From contig NC_034414.1 in assembly GCF_002078875.1 (NCBI RefSeq), positions 30,848,590-30,912,589 of the forward strand: a stretch of 64,000 bases of DNA, given 5' to 3'. Each line of letters begins with the position of its first letter. Within the stretch, counting starts at the first letter, position 1. Shown piece by piece: positions 40,101 to 55,100 of the stretch. Both the position numbers and the translations under genes were made by a program. The notes beneath the pieces were generated by a model. It was not told the DNA's origin. It saw nothing but the letters and a program-made list of their open reading frames with translations, and made no database searches. The stretch is from Numida meleagris (Eukaryota > Chordata > Aves > Galliformes > Numididae).

Positions 40101-43100
40101 ATGAATAAAATGTTTTCTCAATCATTTAAAAGGAAACTTGGAGGTAACAGCATAAATGTGATCTTCATTTTATTTGAAATACATCAAGGATAATATATGA
40201 ATATGGTTTTAGTTCTCATGTAAATTTTGAAATTGGTAATTCAGTGACTTGCCCAACAGTATTTTCCATGAAAATACGGCAGTCACTGGTGATGTTCTAA
40301 CAGTCACTAATGGTGTATCCCAGGATCAAAATTGTTTAACATCTTTATTAATGATACAGAGTGCACCCTTGTCAAACTTGCAGGTAATACAAATTGGGAA
40401 TTGTTCTCAATACTGTTTTCTGGTTTCTGTTTCCCAGTGATGCATTAGCACATATCCCATTTTTGTATCCTTGTACCGACCACTCCTATTTCATCCCTCT
40501 TTTAAAATTTCTCTTTTCTCCTAACCACTGCCAATGATCTGAATCCTGGATTTAATTTCCTTCTGCAGCTAAACCTAATAACCTCTTTCTACTTTCCTTC
40601 TTCATATATCTGCTCTTCTGTTCTCTGAGATATTACCTCCACCCCTATCAATCTCTATGATTTATTTAAGCTAGGAACACACTTGGTTTCTTTACCTTCT
40701 CTTCTTGCTTTGCCTGAATTTGTTCCTCCCCTAAAACAATGTTTCTTGACAGGTATTTCTCCTTTTCATGCCCTTTTTCTTGTTATCTTTTCTACCCAAT
40801 AGCAATACTGAAAGGATACAGAAGACAGGAAAACACCTTCTTGTTCTCTTTTACTGTGATTTCCACTAAGTGTAAAACCACAGCATGGAAAACATTGCTC
40901 AATCAGTATTACCTTAAGACAGCACGTATCTAGAGCAAGAATTTCTGAAAATACTGTATGAAAAGACCATATTCAAATACTACTACTATGATCAAACTTG
41001 CCCTTTTCCTTCTACTACAAGTACACTATTGAATAAGTAGGTCAGAGTGATCACTTGCTTTATCAAGATCTGGCTCTTCCAGTGCTAGTGCAAGCTCATT
41101 GTTGTCCATGACAGAGGCTGCTGCAACATCTAGTGGTGTCGAACCTCTCATTGAAGGAAATGCTGCAGAAGAAAGTTAATATATAAAAAAACAAATGAAA
41201 TTCAGTTTGCAGTAACCACAGTCATTCAGCAGAGGGCAGCAATCACACTGGAATCTAAACATGTTAATAGCACGTTGTATGCACGGCTGTTCTTCAATCT
41301 AGAACATAGTTAGCTTTCAAATAGTGTTACAATAAATGCTGAAAGTCTTTCCTGTCTTGACATCCACAAACATACAGAACTACACTATTTTTAAATGCAG
41401 ATAAGAAAATCATTATTAACAACATGGCAAACTACAAAATATTTTCTACAATTTCTTTAGCCAAGTAACATTTTAGCTCTATAACTCTCAGAAGCTGTAC
41501 AACCCTACCAGTTCAAGATTTTTTAGTATGTCTATATTCAGCTAAAAGAGTCACTTTCAAACTTCAGTGTTACGTGTTTTATTTCATTAATTCTTATCCC
41601 ATTTTTGGTGTTCAATATGGGTAAATATGGTCATAGAAATAATAGCTATGAAGAGCCAAAACATTGTAAAATCACATGCTGTCTTGTCTTGCTATACTTT
41701 ACTAATATAACCATCTACATAGCCAAGAAAATTTTTCTTGAGGTAGTACATACACATCAAAAATCAAACACACAACCAAACACCCATTCCAAAATAAAAA
41801 TAAGAAATTCAGATCAGTGGAATAAACTTTAGTGAAAAGGGGAACAACAACAGCAAAAACAAACTTATGTTCACTACCCAGATGAAATAGATCAGCATCA
41901 GAGAAGGTTAATTTAATCTTAGATTTCCAATCACAATTATACCAAGTGGAACAAACACGGACTCGGTCCTAAATCTGTCTATGTTAAGATTACTCTGTTT
42001 CTAACATAATTCACAAACACAAAGATGAAAGGAAAACGGAGAAGAAAAAAAAAAAGAGCAAGGCTTCATCATGCACATCAAAATGCTATACAAATTACAC
42101 AGTTACTCCTTGTCTTGGTTTTAACTATTACAGCGATATGACTTACCCAACCCAACGCTGCTGTTTTCCAGCAAGTAACTGAGATGTTCAAACATGGCTT
42201 TTTGGTTTTGACGACTAATTCGACAGAAGTAGCACAGGAATCGACAACAGCTTGCCACCATCTTAGGAAAAGCGATCTGCTGAAGAAGAATGTTGACAAA
42301 GCAGTGAAAAATGTTAATTACCAATCTGTTCGAATTTTTCTTCCCACTTCCCTAAGAAGGGAAGTTACCAAGGTGATAAGCAAATGACAGTTGCTTTTGC
42401 TCTAATTCAGGAAAGGATCTGCATTTCCTTTTAACCTTTGTGTTCCATAGGCCTTTAGGTTTAAAATGCTGGAAAACCATTTTGCAAGGGTACTACAGAG
42501 AACATATAAGAAAGAAAAGCTGAGACTTATTTCTCAGCTCTCTCTCTCTCTCTCAAAAAAAAAAAAAAAAAAAAGCCATCCAGAGACTAGCAAACATGGT
42601 TATACAAAAATGGTATTATAGCAACAAGCTCAATTACCAAAATACCAAGTCATAGCAGAATAAAATATTTGAAAACTTCAGTTTATCCTCTCATATCCAT
42701 TACAGTAAGAATACATAGTCCTTATAAAAAAAGATTTCTACAAATCTTCTACATTGCTTAATGAATAGGCCTTGATAATAGACATTAATATTTTATTTTT
42801 AATGTCCAGTGCTTTTTTGATGGTTGTTTTAAGGTTTTCCTCCAGATGTATTTAATTTACCGATATATAGCACCTAAAGTGTCAAGTTTTGTTGCAAATT
42901 TGCATCCTAAAGATATTCACAAAATCAGGGAGAAAATTCACGATCACCAAAAGGAGGATTCTTTTTTCAGTAATCTGACCAGCACCCTTTAGGCAAAAAC
43001 AGGAATTAATTCTCTTTCTTTCTTTCTTTGTCTCTATCCACGTAATCTATAATATTCCACAGAATATATTATATTCTCTAATATCCAAGGTGATAGCTAA

Positions 43101-46100
43101 ACTTCTGAAACACAGTATCAAGCATTTTCTTCCTATGATCTCATGTCTCCTCCACTTCATACCTTGCAACTATAATTTTATACTTCATTATACAAAGCAT
43201 AATAAATATTGCCTCCTTTACAACACAATTCTCATTCTAAGTAAAGCCTTTTCACTTGAGACAACAGGTTTCTGAGGAAAAAATGATAACTTAATTAAAA
43301 GCTGTATGATATGCATTATCTATTCAGATAACTTCTGTGGAGTTGATTTGATTAACCGTACTTGTATTGTTACACAGATCTTTTTGATAATATATGTCCC
43401 ATTTGGTTATTTCAGTCATGAAGATACTATTATGTACAAGTAGCATTACTATTTTCAAACATAAGATAGATGAAAATGAGTGAAAATCACTCATTCCCTC
43501 ATGAAAACCTTCAACAATGCTTCCACCTCCATAACTGACAGGGACTTTAACTAAGCCGTTTGTGTGACAAAACTTTCTTTATAAAATTACAGTAAACAGA
43601 GTGAATTTTTAAAAATTATTTCAGAAATTCCTTATTATTGACAGTCATCTGTACAAAAATGGAGTATAAAAATTTTCAAATATGTAAGAAAATATTTTGA
43701 AGTAATTCTGAGAGTCAGAAAAGAGTGTTTCTTGAAACTGAATGAAGAACCAACGTCAGAAACCAACACTGCAGATCCAAAATTCTGAGATCTAAAACAC
43801 AGTCTTCAAAATAACTATTTTAGGCTTTACAATATCCACTAAAACTTAACTGTGATAGAGAAATGGAAAGTTTGCTTGAGTATTTTCACCAACAAAGTAC
43901 CTTTCAGGGTGTTTATAAGTGGTTACTATCAAAGTATTTCTAAGTTACCCAGATACCTTCAGCTGCACCATATTCCACAGATATCAGATGTTTATGACTC
44001 ATTTAATAATAGCACAGTTGGAAAGAAGCCCTGCATGAGTTTTCTTCTGTTTGGACAGACAAATCTTTACCTTCTGACTGTTCCTCTAGAGAAGCAGTGA
44101 ACAGTAACACTGTCATGACACATCTCAATACAGCCTTATAATAAAATCACTGAATCCAGGAAAGTGGAAATATGGCTTAAATTATCTGCTGTCACAACTT
44201 CAGAAAATACCCAATTCCTGAACCAGAGATAACACTGCATAGGTGCTCATTCCTTGTGACTCCCGTCTACAAGAAGGGTCATAAAGAAGATCCAGGGAAC
44301 TACAGGTCTGTCAGCCTAACCTCCGTATCAGGAAAGTTTACGGAGCAGATAATCTTGAGGAAGATCACACAACATGTGCAAGACCAAGGGATCAGGTCTA
44401 GCTGGCATGGGGTCATGAAAGGCAGGTCCTGCTTGACCAAACTGATCTCCTTCCATGATTGAGTGACCCGCCTGGTGGATGAGGGAAAGGCTGCTGATGT
44501 AGTCCACCTAGACTTCAGCAAAGCCTTCGACATTGTCTCCCACAGTATTCTCCTGGAGAAGCTGGCAGCCTGTGGCTTGGACAGGTACACTCTTTGCTGG
44601 GTAAAGAACTGGCTGGATAGCTGGGCCCAGAGAGTGGTGGTAAATGGAGTTAAACCCACCTGATGACTGGTCACGAGTGGTGTTCCCCAGAGGTCAGTAC
44701 TGGGGCCTGTCCTGTTCAGTATCTATGTTGATGACCTGTATGAGGGCATTGAGTACACCCTCAGTAAGTTTGCAGATGACACCAAGTTGGGAGGAAGAAG
44801 TATGAATCCACATGGGGGTTGGAAGGCCCTGCAGAGAGATCTGGACAGGCTGGATCTCTGGGCTGAAGCGTTACCGAACTGAAGCCAATGGGATGAAGTT
44901 CAACAAGACCAAGTGCTGGGTCCTGCACTTTGGCCACAACAAACCCAGGCAATGCTACCAGCTTAGGGCAGAGTGGCTGGAAGACTGTGTAGAGGAAAAG
45001 GACCTGTACGAATCTCATTGCAATATCTTTCTGTGCTAATCGTGTGCAAAAACGCTCTCTTAATAAACTTTATCTATTATTTCATACCATAACTGTAGCC
45101 CTCTGTCTCCATCAAAGAAAAATGATCGGTGTTGATTATCTGGAAGTTTCCACACTTTAGGAGAAAATGATGTACCTCGAGACTGAAATAGATCAAATTC
45201 CTAACACAGTCTATTTCTTAACCATATTTCTTGATAAGATTCCTATTCCTATAAAAATTCCATATCAGTGGACGAGGTTTTGGATTCCCTACACTCTTCA
45301 TCGAGAGAGGTACGCAAAATAGGATATTCTGCATGGCCAGAAACATTAAATGCTGTGACACTAGGTTACCAACTAATTTTTTTAGATCTGCACTGCTCAC
45401 AAAAATATCGTAGTAAATTCTGTGACATATTTAAGTAGATTTGCATTATAAAAGTTTTTTATGATAACATTCTTATGTAGAACTAGAAGGCACTGCACTG
45501 TAGTTTTTTGGTGGTTTTTTTTTTTGTCACTTCTGACTTCATCTACAATCTATAGCAAAAAAAGAAGGTTGCAACACCTATAAATTATACAACTATTAAT
45601 CAGACAGTAACTAATTGTGGCTTGCCTGGCCTGGTCAGGCAAAAAAAACCAAACAAAACTGGGAGCAGAGGACACCCCTGTTTTTGGAAGGGAGGCATTA
45701 ACATTAAAACACCCAGCATAAGTGAGAAGAAACAAGATAAACCCACTCTACTTCTAGCTTTCCTCCGGTAGCTGGAAGAATGTTCAGTTACCCCACACTA
45801 CCTTTAAACAAACATGTAGATATTCAAACATAATGCTAAGTACAACTTCGCAAATTATAGTTCAGTTCAAGAAATTGAAATTGAGCGTTCAAAATAAAGT
45901 TGGCGTAAGTTCACTAAGTATGCAGTTTATTGTTAACAACACTTTAAGATGAATATGTTTTCCTGGCAGACCTAGGACTCCCATATATGAACCTAGCTTA
46001 TATATTTATTTTAAAATAAGAACAAAACCTTTGAAAGTACTATTAAAGACAAATAAAATACTCATAACCTTTTACTTTAAAAAAAATAATAATTCCTAGA

Positions 46101-49100
46101 ACGCTGGTCACGTTTTTTAAGAACTTTTCAATTCCCCTTGTTAATTAAGAATCATTAAATCTGGGCAAGCAATATCAGTCTTATATGAAGGAGGTCTATT
46201 TATCTTTGGATGCATCCTCTTCAACATCCTTTTATACCTTTGCAAAGGTTAAAGATGCAAAACTAACAATATAATTACAGTGAAATTACCTGAGATTTAT
46301 CTCCTCCAAGCACATTCACCATCACATCCATAACTGTCTCATGCATGCCCAAGACTCTCATTAAGTTAGGATGCTGATAAAAAACCTTGTTGTTCATTAT
46401 ATCCCTAAAGTGGGAGAAAAAGCGACATTTTTATGAAATACTATTTTCGTTTATTAGAGATTTTAGAAACATGCATTCACAGTAGTAACATGATTTTAAA
46501 TTCTCAGATTTCAGTATAAAACAAAATCATCTGACAACTAAATAATTAACATTTAAATATGTGGTCATTCCTTTAACTGTCATGAATTCTATATAATAAC
46601 AATCTAATTTTTTTTATTATTTCAAAATGGCATTTCTTTCCTCATCTTTAAATTCCTCTTACCATCTGTTCTTTTTAAAGAAATAACATATTCTGTTATG
46701 ATCTAAGTGGAAAATAATATATTCTATTATGTTGTAAGTAGAGAATGGGGATCAATAAATCCAAATTCAATCTTGCCTCTGCAGAAACACTACTTAATTC
46801 ATTTCCTCAGATCATAAAGCAGAAGATACTAAAGAGACTTATTTTTCAAGGAAATCAGTTAAACATCTTTCATCATATTACCAAAATTAAGACTATCTGA
46901 GAGAAGATGTAAAATGAAGAGTCCTCTTAAATAGGAATATTTTAACAATTTCATTCTGGCCACTCTCCTTCTAACATATTTTGGAATTCTCTATTTTTGT
47001 TTCATAATCCAGAACACAATTTATGTGTTTTCATGGGAATATGAACTGCAAAGAACAAAAATCATGCCTATTTTAAATGAACATAGAAAAATGGTAACAG
47101 AAACAGAATCATAACATATTACCTCTGGGAAGGGGACTACAGACATGGCCAGAATAGATGAAAGTTATCCTTAATCCCTTTAGAAATCTCAGTTATTTTA
47201 CAAACTCAGGAACAGGGACAAATTAGGTAATGCTGTCACATACTAATTAATAAGCTGTTTGTACGAATTGCCAAGTTCAACTTAAGAGACTACTGTTTTC
47301 AATTTTTACAAAAAAAAAAAAACCTGCAATTTCTATAGCAAAACAGTAAGAGTAGTGCCAGTTCCATACAACTGTTATAAAGGAGAGAAATTGTTCAGTG
47401 TTCTTGATGAAAGACAAATAAATATAGTTCTTAGATAATCTTACAACTATCATTTTCTTTTTAAGTACACCATTTTAATTTTAAGCAATTCATTTGCTGT
47501 GAATTTTTTTTTATTTTTTTTTAATTATTATTATTTTTTTACTTCCAACACTGACTGTTGTAATCTTGGCACTTTTCACATAAGAGGAGTAATAGGCATG
47601 GACAAAACTACTTCTACTTTGGAGGAATAGTTTCATAATATGAATGGAGAAAAATATTCTCATATCAGCAGGGATTACATAAAGGCAAAGTCTTACAATT
47701 ATAATGCTATAAAGGATAAAATAAGTAGTCTTCTGTGTTCAAACACTTTGAGTTACCATTGATACAATACTAACCAGCTTGAAATATTTCAGATCACAAT
47801 GCTTTGCTGTTTCTGCCTAGCTGCTCATAAAAACTTGCCACTTACAAAGATAGCAGCAAGTCTATTCACTTATACATGAAAAAATAATGTGAACTTTAAT
47901 TTAGGGAAAGGTGTGGTATTGACACCAACGAAGAAATAAGTCATCTGTTTACTCTAGATCTGCTAAAACATGTTTACCTACAAAGCTTCAACAAGCAATC
48001 TGAAAAATACTCATTAGGCTTCACTGTTGTAAAAGCAGACCAGTTTCTTTAGGTGAGAAGATACTTTGGTTCACAGAAAAGAAAGTTAGACACAGTTCAT
48101 ATTGATAGTGAGATCAATTGGATCCATACTAAAAATTTCTAATACACATCAGCATTTCAGTACAGCAGTAATTTTCATCCAGGATCTAAAGCAGATGGTT
48201 TTAGTAGTATAATAGAAAGCATTATTCAAAAATAAAATGATGATAATTCCATACCCTAATCCGTTAATCATTAGCAATTCCTCCTCTTTTCCCATTCTGA
48301 CACTGAGAAGCGAGCGAATCTGGCCCAGTGCAGCAAGCAAATTAATGGTATCCTTCACAGAGGCAGCACTGATAGTGTATGCTTTCCTCAGAGCTTGAAG
48401 TAGCTCACCAATGCTATCATATTGCCTACGAAGGAGAGTGTACATAATCCGAACCAATTCTGGATCTTGAATCTGATCTTCCTGGGACCAGCGCACCATA
48501 GTCTGGGATATGAGTTCCTTCAGTGTAGCTAAAATAATAAAATACAAAAAATGCTACCAGGTATTACAAACACAAAAATTCAAAAACATACATTCAAGTA
48601 AAGTATCAGATAACAGTATACAATAAGGCAGTTGTAAGAAAACAAAAGAATATTAGCAGAATAGAATTTCCAACAGGAAAAACAATGTTGAATCTTTCAA
48701 GGTAAGTATGATGCTCCTGAGAGATGGAAATTAAGAAACTTACATTTAGTGCTCAAGTTAGTACATCACTGTTAGCAATGAAAACTTGGCTTATCAGGAC
48801 ACAAGAAATCATCCCTGTGAAATGTTAAATTAAATTTTTAACATTTCATTTATATATTAATATTTGTAAAACAGCTCTAATTGCAGAGCTTTTTCTATTG
48901 CAAACTTTGTCATTAGGAATGACTCTAACGTAATTCTAGAGTGCCAAAGAAACATCATATTTTTGATGAACATCAGTCTAGGTTTAGAATACAGAGACTG
49001 ATCAAGAAGTTTTCAGTAAAGAGTTCATTGTCTGACAAGTATGCTTCCAGCTATACTAGAAATATTCATTAAGGTGGGCTCAGCCAGATAATTAGCTCTG

Positions 49101-52100
49101 CCAGAAGGGGAAGAATATGCCTGTTCTAAATTTACAGAACTGTCAAAAAAAAGAGGATGAGACAGCCTCCTTTTTCTTTCTTCTTCTTCTTTTTTTTCCA
49201 GGGCCAAGATGTCTTGTGTAGCTTTTGTGATTCATTCATTTAATAAATGTTTAGTTATTTTGTTGTTCAAACAAGGGATCTCCTCTGTTTTCAAAAGATG
49301 ACAAGCTACCTGGAAACATCTCAGAATTGTATGATGATGCAGATGCCCTAACAGGAGAGGCAAACTGACTTAAAATAGGGAATTTAATCTGTATTTCCCA
49401 TCTATTTTGGGAAAGTCACTATCACTTGGGAATATATTTTCTAAAAATTTGTACTGTTTTGAAGCACACAACCCACACTGCTTGGAGCAGTTCTATGTTG
49501 GATACATTTCCTATACAATGACAGTGAAAACTATCTTTCTAAGCCCTGAGTTTAGCAACTTTACCTGAAAACTAAAAACATGTTCTCGTCCTTGTTATAA
49601 AAAATGTTCATTGTTTATACTAAGTGGGAGAGGATATCTTTACAGTCACAAATTTTTCTCTCTTATAATTTACTTAACAATGTATTTATAGAAAACAATC
49701 ATTAGTTCTCCGATTTTATTACAAAAACAGGCTGTAATTCTGTGGGAGACACATTCTATTAAGACAGCTCTATTATTAAGGGCAGTTTATGAATGAAAAT
49801 ATTACACAAGCATTTTTTGAAAATATTGTAACTTTCTTCAATCAAGACAGTTTCTTCTTCCTGTACTATGACATATTCTCCTAATTATTGTACTAAAATC
49901 TACTCCCCTAGAATAACTAAAATTTTCCAGGAACTTTCCAACTCATTGAATAATACTCATTTCAGGTTACATAATAAATGTAACAATGATTACAAGGAAT
50001 AACAATGATAACAAGAAATATTTTGTTCAATATAATGTATAGGATTTTGCTATGATGAGGAAAAATATAATTTGATTCAATCTAAATGGATGTTTTCCCG
50101 TTCAGCTGCAAAAGTATTTGCGCTGAGTCAAATATTACTGCAATTTTACACACTTGAGTTAACCATCACATATTTTCATGTAACTAAAATACTGTTATAA
50201 TTTTTAGTACAAATATAATATTTCACAGGAAACACATTCACATGAAATGAACAAATGTAAAACAAATTGTTTCCTTTAATTTTCTGTGCAGAGGTACACA
50301 TATGTAACACAACTGTCCTGTCTTTTTCATACTTTCTCAGGTTTTGATAAAGTTTTTCTATAAGAAGCGTTAGTGCTTCTCAGATTTTAGTATCTTGGAA
50401 GTCTTATCACCATAATTGACAATAATTTGTTGTTTATACTCAGGAGTTCTAGTTTGCTTTAAAAATATATTTTACAAATTCAACATTAACACTAATTTAA
50501 AGTGCTGGCATTCTTATTCTCTATTTGTGAGCTGAAATGAACATCTGATTAAAGGAAAGGAAAGTTTATTTGTAGAAAAAAGTTCCATCCATGTGCCTCA
50601 ATTAGGAATACTCATGCCCTAAATATACATGATCAGATGATCAAGGACAGAGGATTTCAGCCTTAGCAATACGTATGTGCAACTCACCACCACTCCTTTC
50701 ATGCACATAAAAGTATTGAGATAGTTCATGTACTTATTTCTTTTCACTTTCTGAATTCCAGATTTCCTGCTGTGGAGAGGAGAGGAGGGATGGAGGGAGA
50801 GATGACGGAAGTGCACATGTGGATTACGTAATTCAGTTTTCAGCTACTTCCTTATAGTTTTCCATCACACTTTGAATGACTTCAAAATGCATATGAATGT
50901 CCATATGTACACTAATGTTATCCATTATTTTAAGGAGGAGCTCCAGCCTGAAGAGATTATGTGAACTATCTATAACTAGAAATAATGAAGTATCTAGAAA
51001 AACAGACCCTGTATTATCACTTGTCCAACTTGCATTTCTTACAATTCAAGGCCCCAGTATGTATTAAATTCAATTAATTAAATTAAATTCATAACATGCT
51101 GTTTCAGAAAGCAAACACCACATTCTTCTGGGCTTTAAAGACTGGACAGGCAGATCATGTAAGAGATGTTCTGAGTTACAAAACAGCTTTATTGTCTTAC
51201 GCAACTCTTGATGGAATAATTGTCTGAAATGAAATTAATGGTTCTGAGTACGTACAAAGACTGTTGCCAAATTGCAAGTAAAAAAGAAGCACCTTCCAGC
51301 ATCGTTAATTGAAAGACCAAGCTCAAGTCATTCGCACAGTTCTGCAGAAGATATTTGTTGGATATTATAGAAACTTAGAGCTGGTAAAAAAAATAATAAT
51401 TGACAAAAGCAAGGAGCAAGCTCAGCAAAAATTTGCATTCTGAAGGAAGAACTAATTACCATCTATAGTCACTACTAAGGAAAGCATTGAAAACAAGTAT
51501 ATATATGACATGGAAACGAAAAGCAGACATAGAGATTCTTACCATACATAAATCTCATCAGAGGCAAAGCATAGGAGTGAAAGTCAAATGACCTGCTCAA
51601 AGCAGCTCAACAAAACACTTAGAAGGTTGAGAGGAAAAGTAAGAAAAGAACTACCTTGCCAGTTTAGAGCATAAACACCCCTTCTGTGTTGAAGAATAGG
51701 TCATGAGCATTTACATATAAAGGAGTACAGCTCAGAATAATAAGTCTGTGATTCCAAGTGTTTCAGAATGTTTCTGTGCATGTATGTATGTGTCTGTGTG
51801 CGCTCATTCCTCAAGAGGTAGGAAGGAATATATACACTTCTTTTTGCTACAATTTCTTCACTGCCAGCAGCAGAACCAACCACAGGAAATAATTTATTAG
51901 AAGCAGAGGCAAAAGAACAATGTATTTTCAAAATGCAATATAAAATATTGCAGAGATGAAATAGTGACAAACTGCTACTCTACTGAAGCAAACAGAACTT
52001 GAGATAACTTTAGGATGTAGGTCATTCCTATCTGCAGCTTGGAAAAAAAAAAGAAAGCTCTGTTTTGCTTCCAAGCAGCATGGAAGTTGAAGTAACTCTT

Positions 52101-55100
52101 GTAACAAACACTAGTAGAGAGGTATCTGGACCATATTTTTATTTCAATGCTTCCTTTAATTAAAAGCAATGCATCTTTGAGACACTAGTAATAAATGCAA
52201 TAGTCTATTTTCAGCTTTTTATCACTAAAACAACTGCATGCAGTTATTATTTAGTTAATACACATCATTATTCCTCAAATTTGTTACCCAACTAAATAGC
52301 ATTCTTCCAAATATTCTAAAGAAATAATAAGTTACTATGTATGGCATCTCCTTTTTTTTTTTTTTTTTTTTTTTTTTTTGTGGTTTTGAACATGGTTGGT
52401 TGCTCTGAAAATCCAGCATTTTAGAAAACAAAAATGGTTTGCAAACATGTATTCGATCTGGCTGGGATAGTGCCAACTTTCCAAAACAGTCCATACAGTG
52501 CTGCACTTTTTACATGCAGCTAGAATAATTGTTCTAATAGGTAAAATGAAGAGAAAGAGGTAGCCTCCTTCTTCAGTGTACTATGAACTTTCATTAGAAA
52601 ATGAACTCATGTTAATCACATAACACTTCCAACACTTGTATCACGGAAGTATGTCTGTGGAAATAAAACTTACTAGGTGATTTATCTTCTTCTTCCCTGG
52701 GCTCTATTTTTTCTGGTTTTGGTGGACCTTTGATTTTGTATATTAATGAACGAAGTTTGCCAGTCAAGGAGGAATCTTCCTCTTCCTCTTCCTCCTCTTC
52801 TAGTGGAATACCTTAGCAGATAATAAAAATGATTAGAAAGAAATCTTAACATTTGAAGTTGAACTCCTTCAATATTTAAAAAATACCAAGTATGTACAGG
52901 ACAATTCTTCAATAATGAAGTTTCATATAGGAAAAAAAGAATGTGTTAAGGCCAGCAGCTTTAAGATGTTAGCTACAGTAGCACCTCTAAGAAATAACTT
53001 ACATTTACTTCAGTACACACACTTCATATATCCAGATTTATAATATATTATTTAAGTTTTTTTTTTTAAACTGTTAAAGCAAAAGAGGTGGTGTCTTTTT
53101 GACTATTGTGCTGTGTCAATTAGTTTTGACTCAGATTCACGTTTGACTAAATATGTGATTCATTATTTCATAATGTAGAATGTAAGTGAAAGAAATGTAT
53201 GACTATATCCCACAATATAGTCCAACTTTTGAGATATTTAGCAGTCATAAATAAACTCATTAACTGACATTAAAACTGTTAGAGAGAAGATGTTTGGAGA
53301 TGTTGTACTAGCAGTAAAGAGTTTTTGAAAAATGTATACAGTGAAACATATCTGAAGGGATACTGTTTTTCAGGTAGTTCACTACAGTTCAATTCATTGC
53401 TCCACAACCATTCAAAGTATTTTCAAGTCTTTCACACCTCTTAGTGATGATCAGATACCATGTTATGATCAGCAGCACAGAACATCTACGCGCGTTTTCT
53501 TTCAGACCAGAGCTAACTTGGCAGTGATGAAATGTAAGTTTTTGCTGATTGGTTACTGGTCAAAGTGAGTGTGGTTCTTAGCACTGAGAAAAGAAGAAGA
53601 CTGATACAGAATACTAAAGTGGTACAAGCCTGAGAAGAGGGGAAAAAACCTGCAGAGGCTATAACTGATAATGCAAAAATAAACTAAGAAAGAAAAAAAA
53701 AATGAAATGTGGTATTTGGTTGGAAGAACTATACAAGTGACAGCTAACAAGGGGAAACAGTTGAACTTAATGACTCAGTGACTAGGAAGAAAAAAATCAG
53801 AGGCAGTGGAATAGAATGAAAGAATTAGAAACCGAAATCTAAGGGATTTGAGGAATGAGAAAAATGTGACTGGCTTGGCAAAATGAAAAGCTAAGAATGA
53901 AGGAAGGCTACAGGAAGAAAAGAATAAGAGCAGGAAGTAAGGAGAGGGAAGAGGAGAAAGAAGATGACAATGTTAAGGAAAGGAAGAGATGAACTGGCAC
54001 TGAAAAATGTAACCTAAGGCTTGGAAAGCAAAAGAAACTGAGAGGACAACTCCTGAAAACCTGAAGCAAACAGAAAAGAAGAAACAGACCAGGATGATGA
54101 GTTAAGACAGTATCAGAGCGGAGAAGGCAGTGTCTTATTCACTGCTCCATACCAGACATCATTCATTCTCCATCTTCTGACAGCTGCAACCCATTCAGAA
54201 ATTGACCAGCTAGTTTTGCTTTTGGTTAATCACTTAATTCAAGTGGTAGAGGTCTGTGCACTGGAACACATAGTTCTAACCCAGCAAAGGAACCAGTTAA
54301 GTGTAAAATTGATATTATACAATACAAACTACTTTAAATTTGTTTTGTTTACAACCAAGAAATTGCACACAGAAATTATGATAGAGGCTTATTATTTTGC
54401 TGGCAACTTTAATCACACACAGTTAGGACATGCTAGAATTAAGACTGCCTGAGTAACTTTAATTCAGACTATTTGTGTACATTTGCTATGATGAAGCCTT
54501 TAATTATTTGATTGCATACATATTTATCCATTTAGTCTGCAAAGTTTACTTAGTATTAAAAAGCTGTTAAAATATTCCAAGCACAACTCATATTCAGTTT
54601 TATCTGCAGCTGTGACAGCTTAGTACTGATTTTCAGGACTAAGCCAGGACACAGATTTATGGAATATTTATCCATGGTGACCACCTATGATAAATCTAAT
54701 AATTCTAAACATGGTTCTGTTTAGAATCCAAAAGACCATTACAGTATTTTAATCGCTGGACTACTTTCTCATTTCATTCAACATACAAATTAATAAAGCA
54801 GTAAACAAAAGTACACCTCTAAAATACTACCAGCAACAAGACTTCAAGGTAACAAGGAAGATATTTCCAGCTAAAGTGGGATCTTAATAATCTTCATCCT
54901 GGAGTTCTCAGAGAACTCTGTGATGCCAAATATCTTTGAAAACCAGAAACATGCTCAAGTCCTAACTGAACAATGAAGATCACAGTATCTTTCTTAACAA
55001 AAATGGAAAGAATGTAGAGTAGCTGAGAGGATATGGACCATTCACTTTAATGCTTGGATTAAAATGATGGAATGAAAGAAACAAAGTTTCCGGTAAACAC

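Larger units (their letters stand above)
42277..46289 (-). other. RYR3: RYR3 intron e13-e14
   Basis: 4 kb, with a CR1 reverse-transcriptase fragment at 44246-45020 and a (TC)n-A20 repeat at 42538-42574. The remainder shows nothing recognisable. Confidence 0.6.

Noticed and set aside
44300..44674. 124-codon open frame on the minus strand
   Set aside because: It is the antisense shadow of the CR1 reverse transcriptase.
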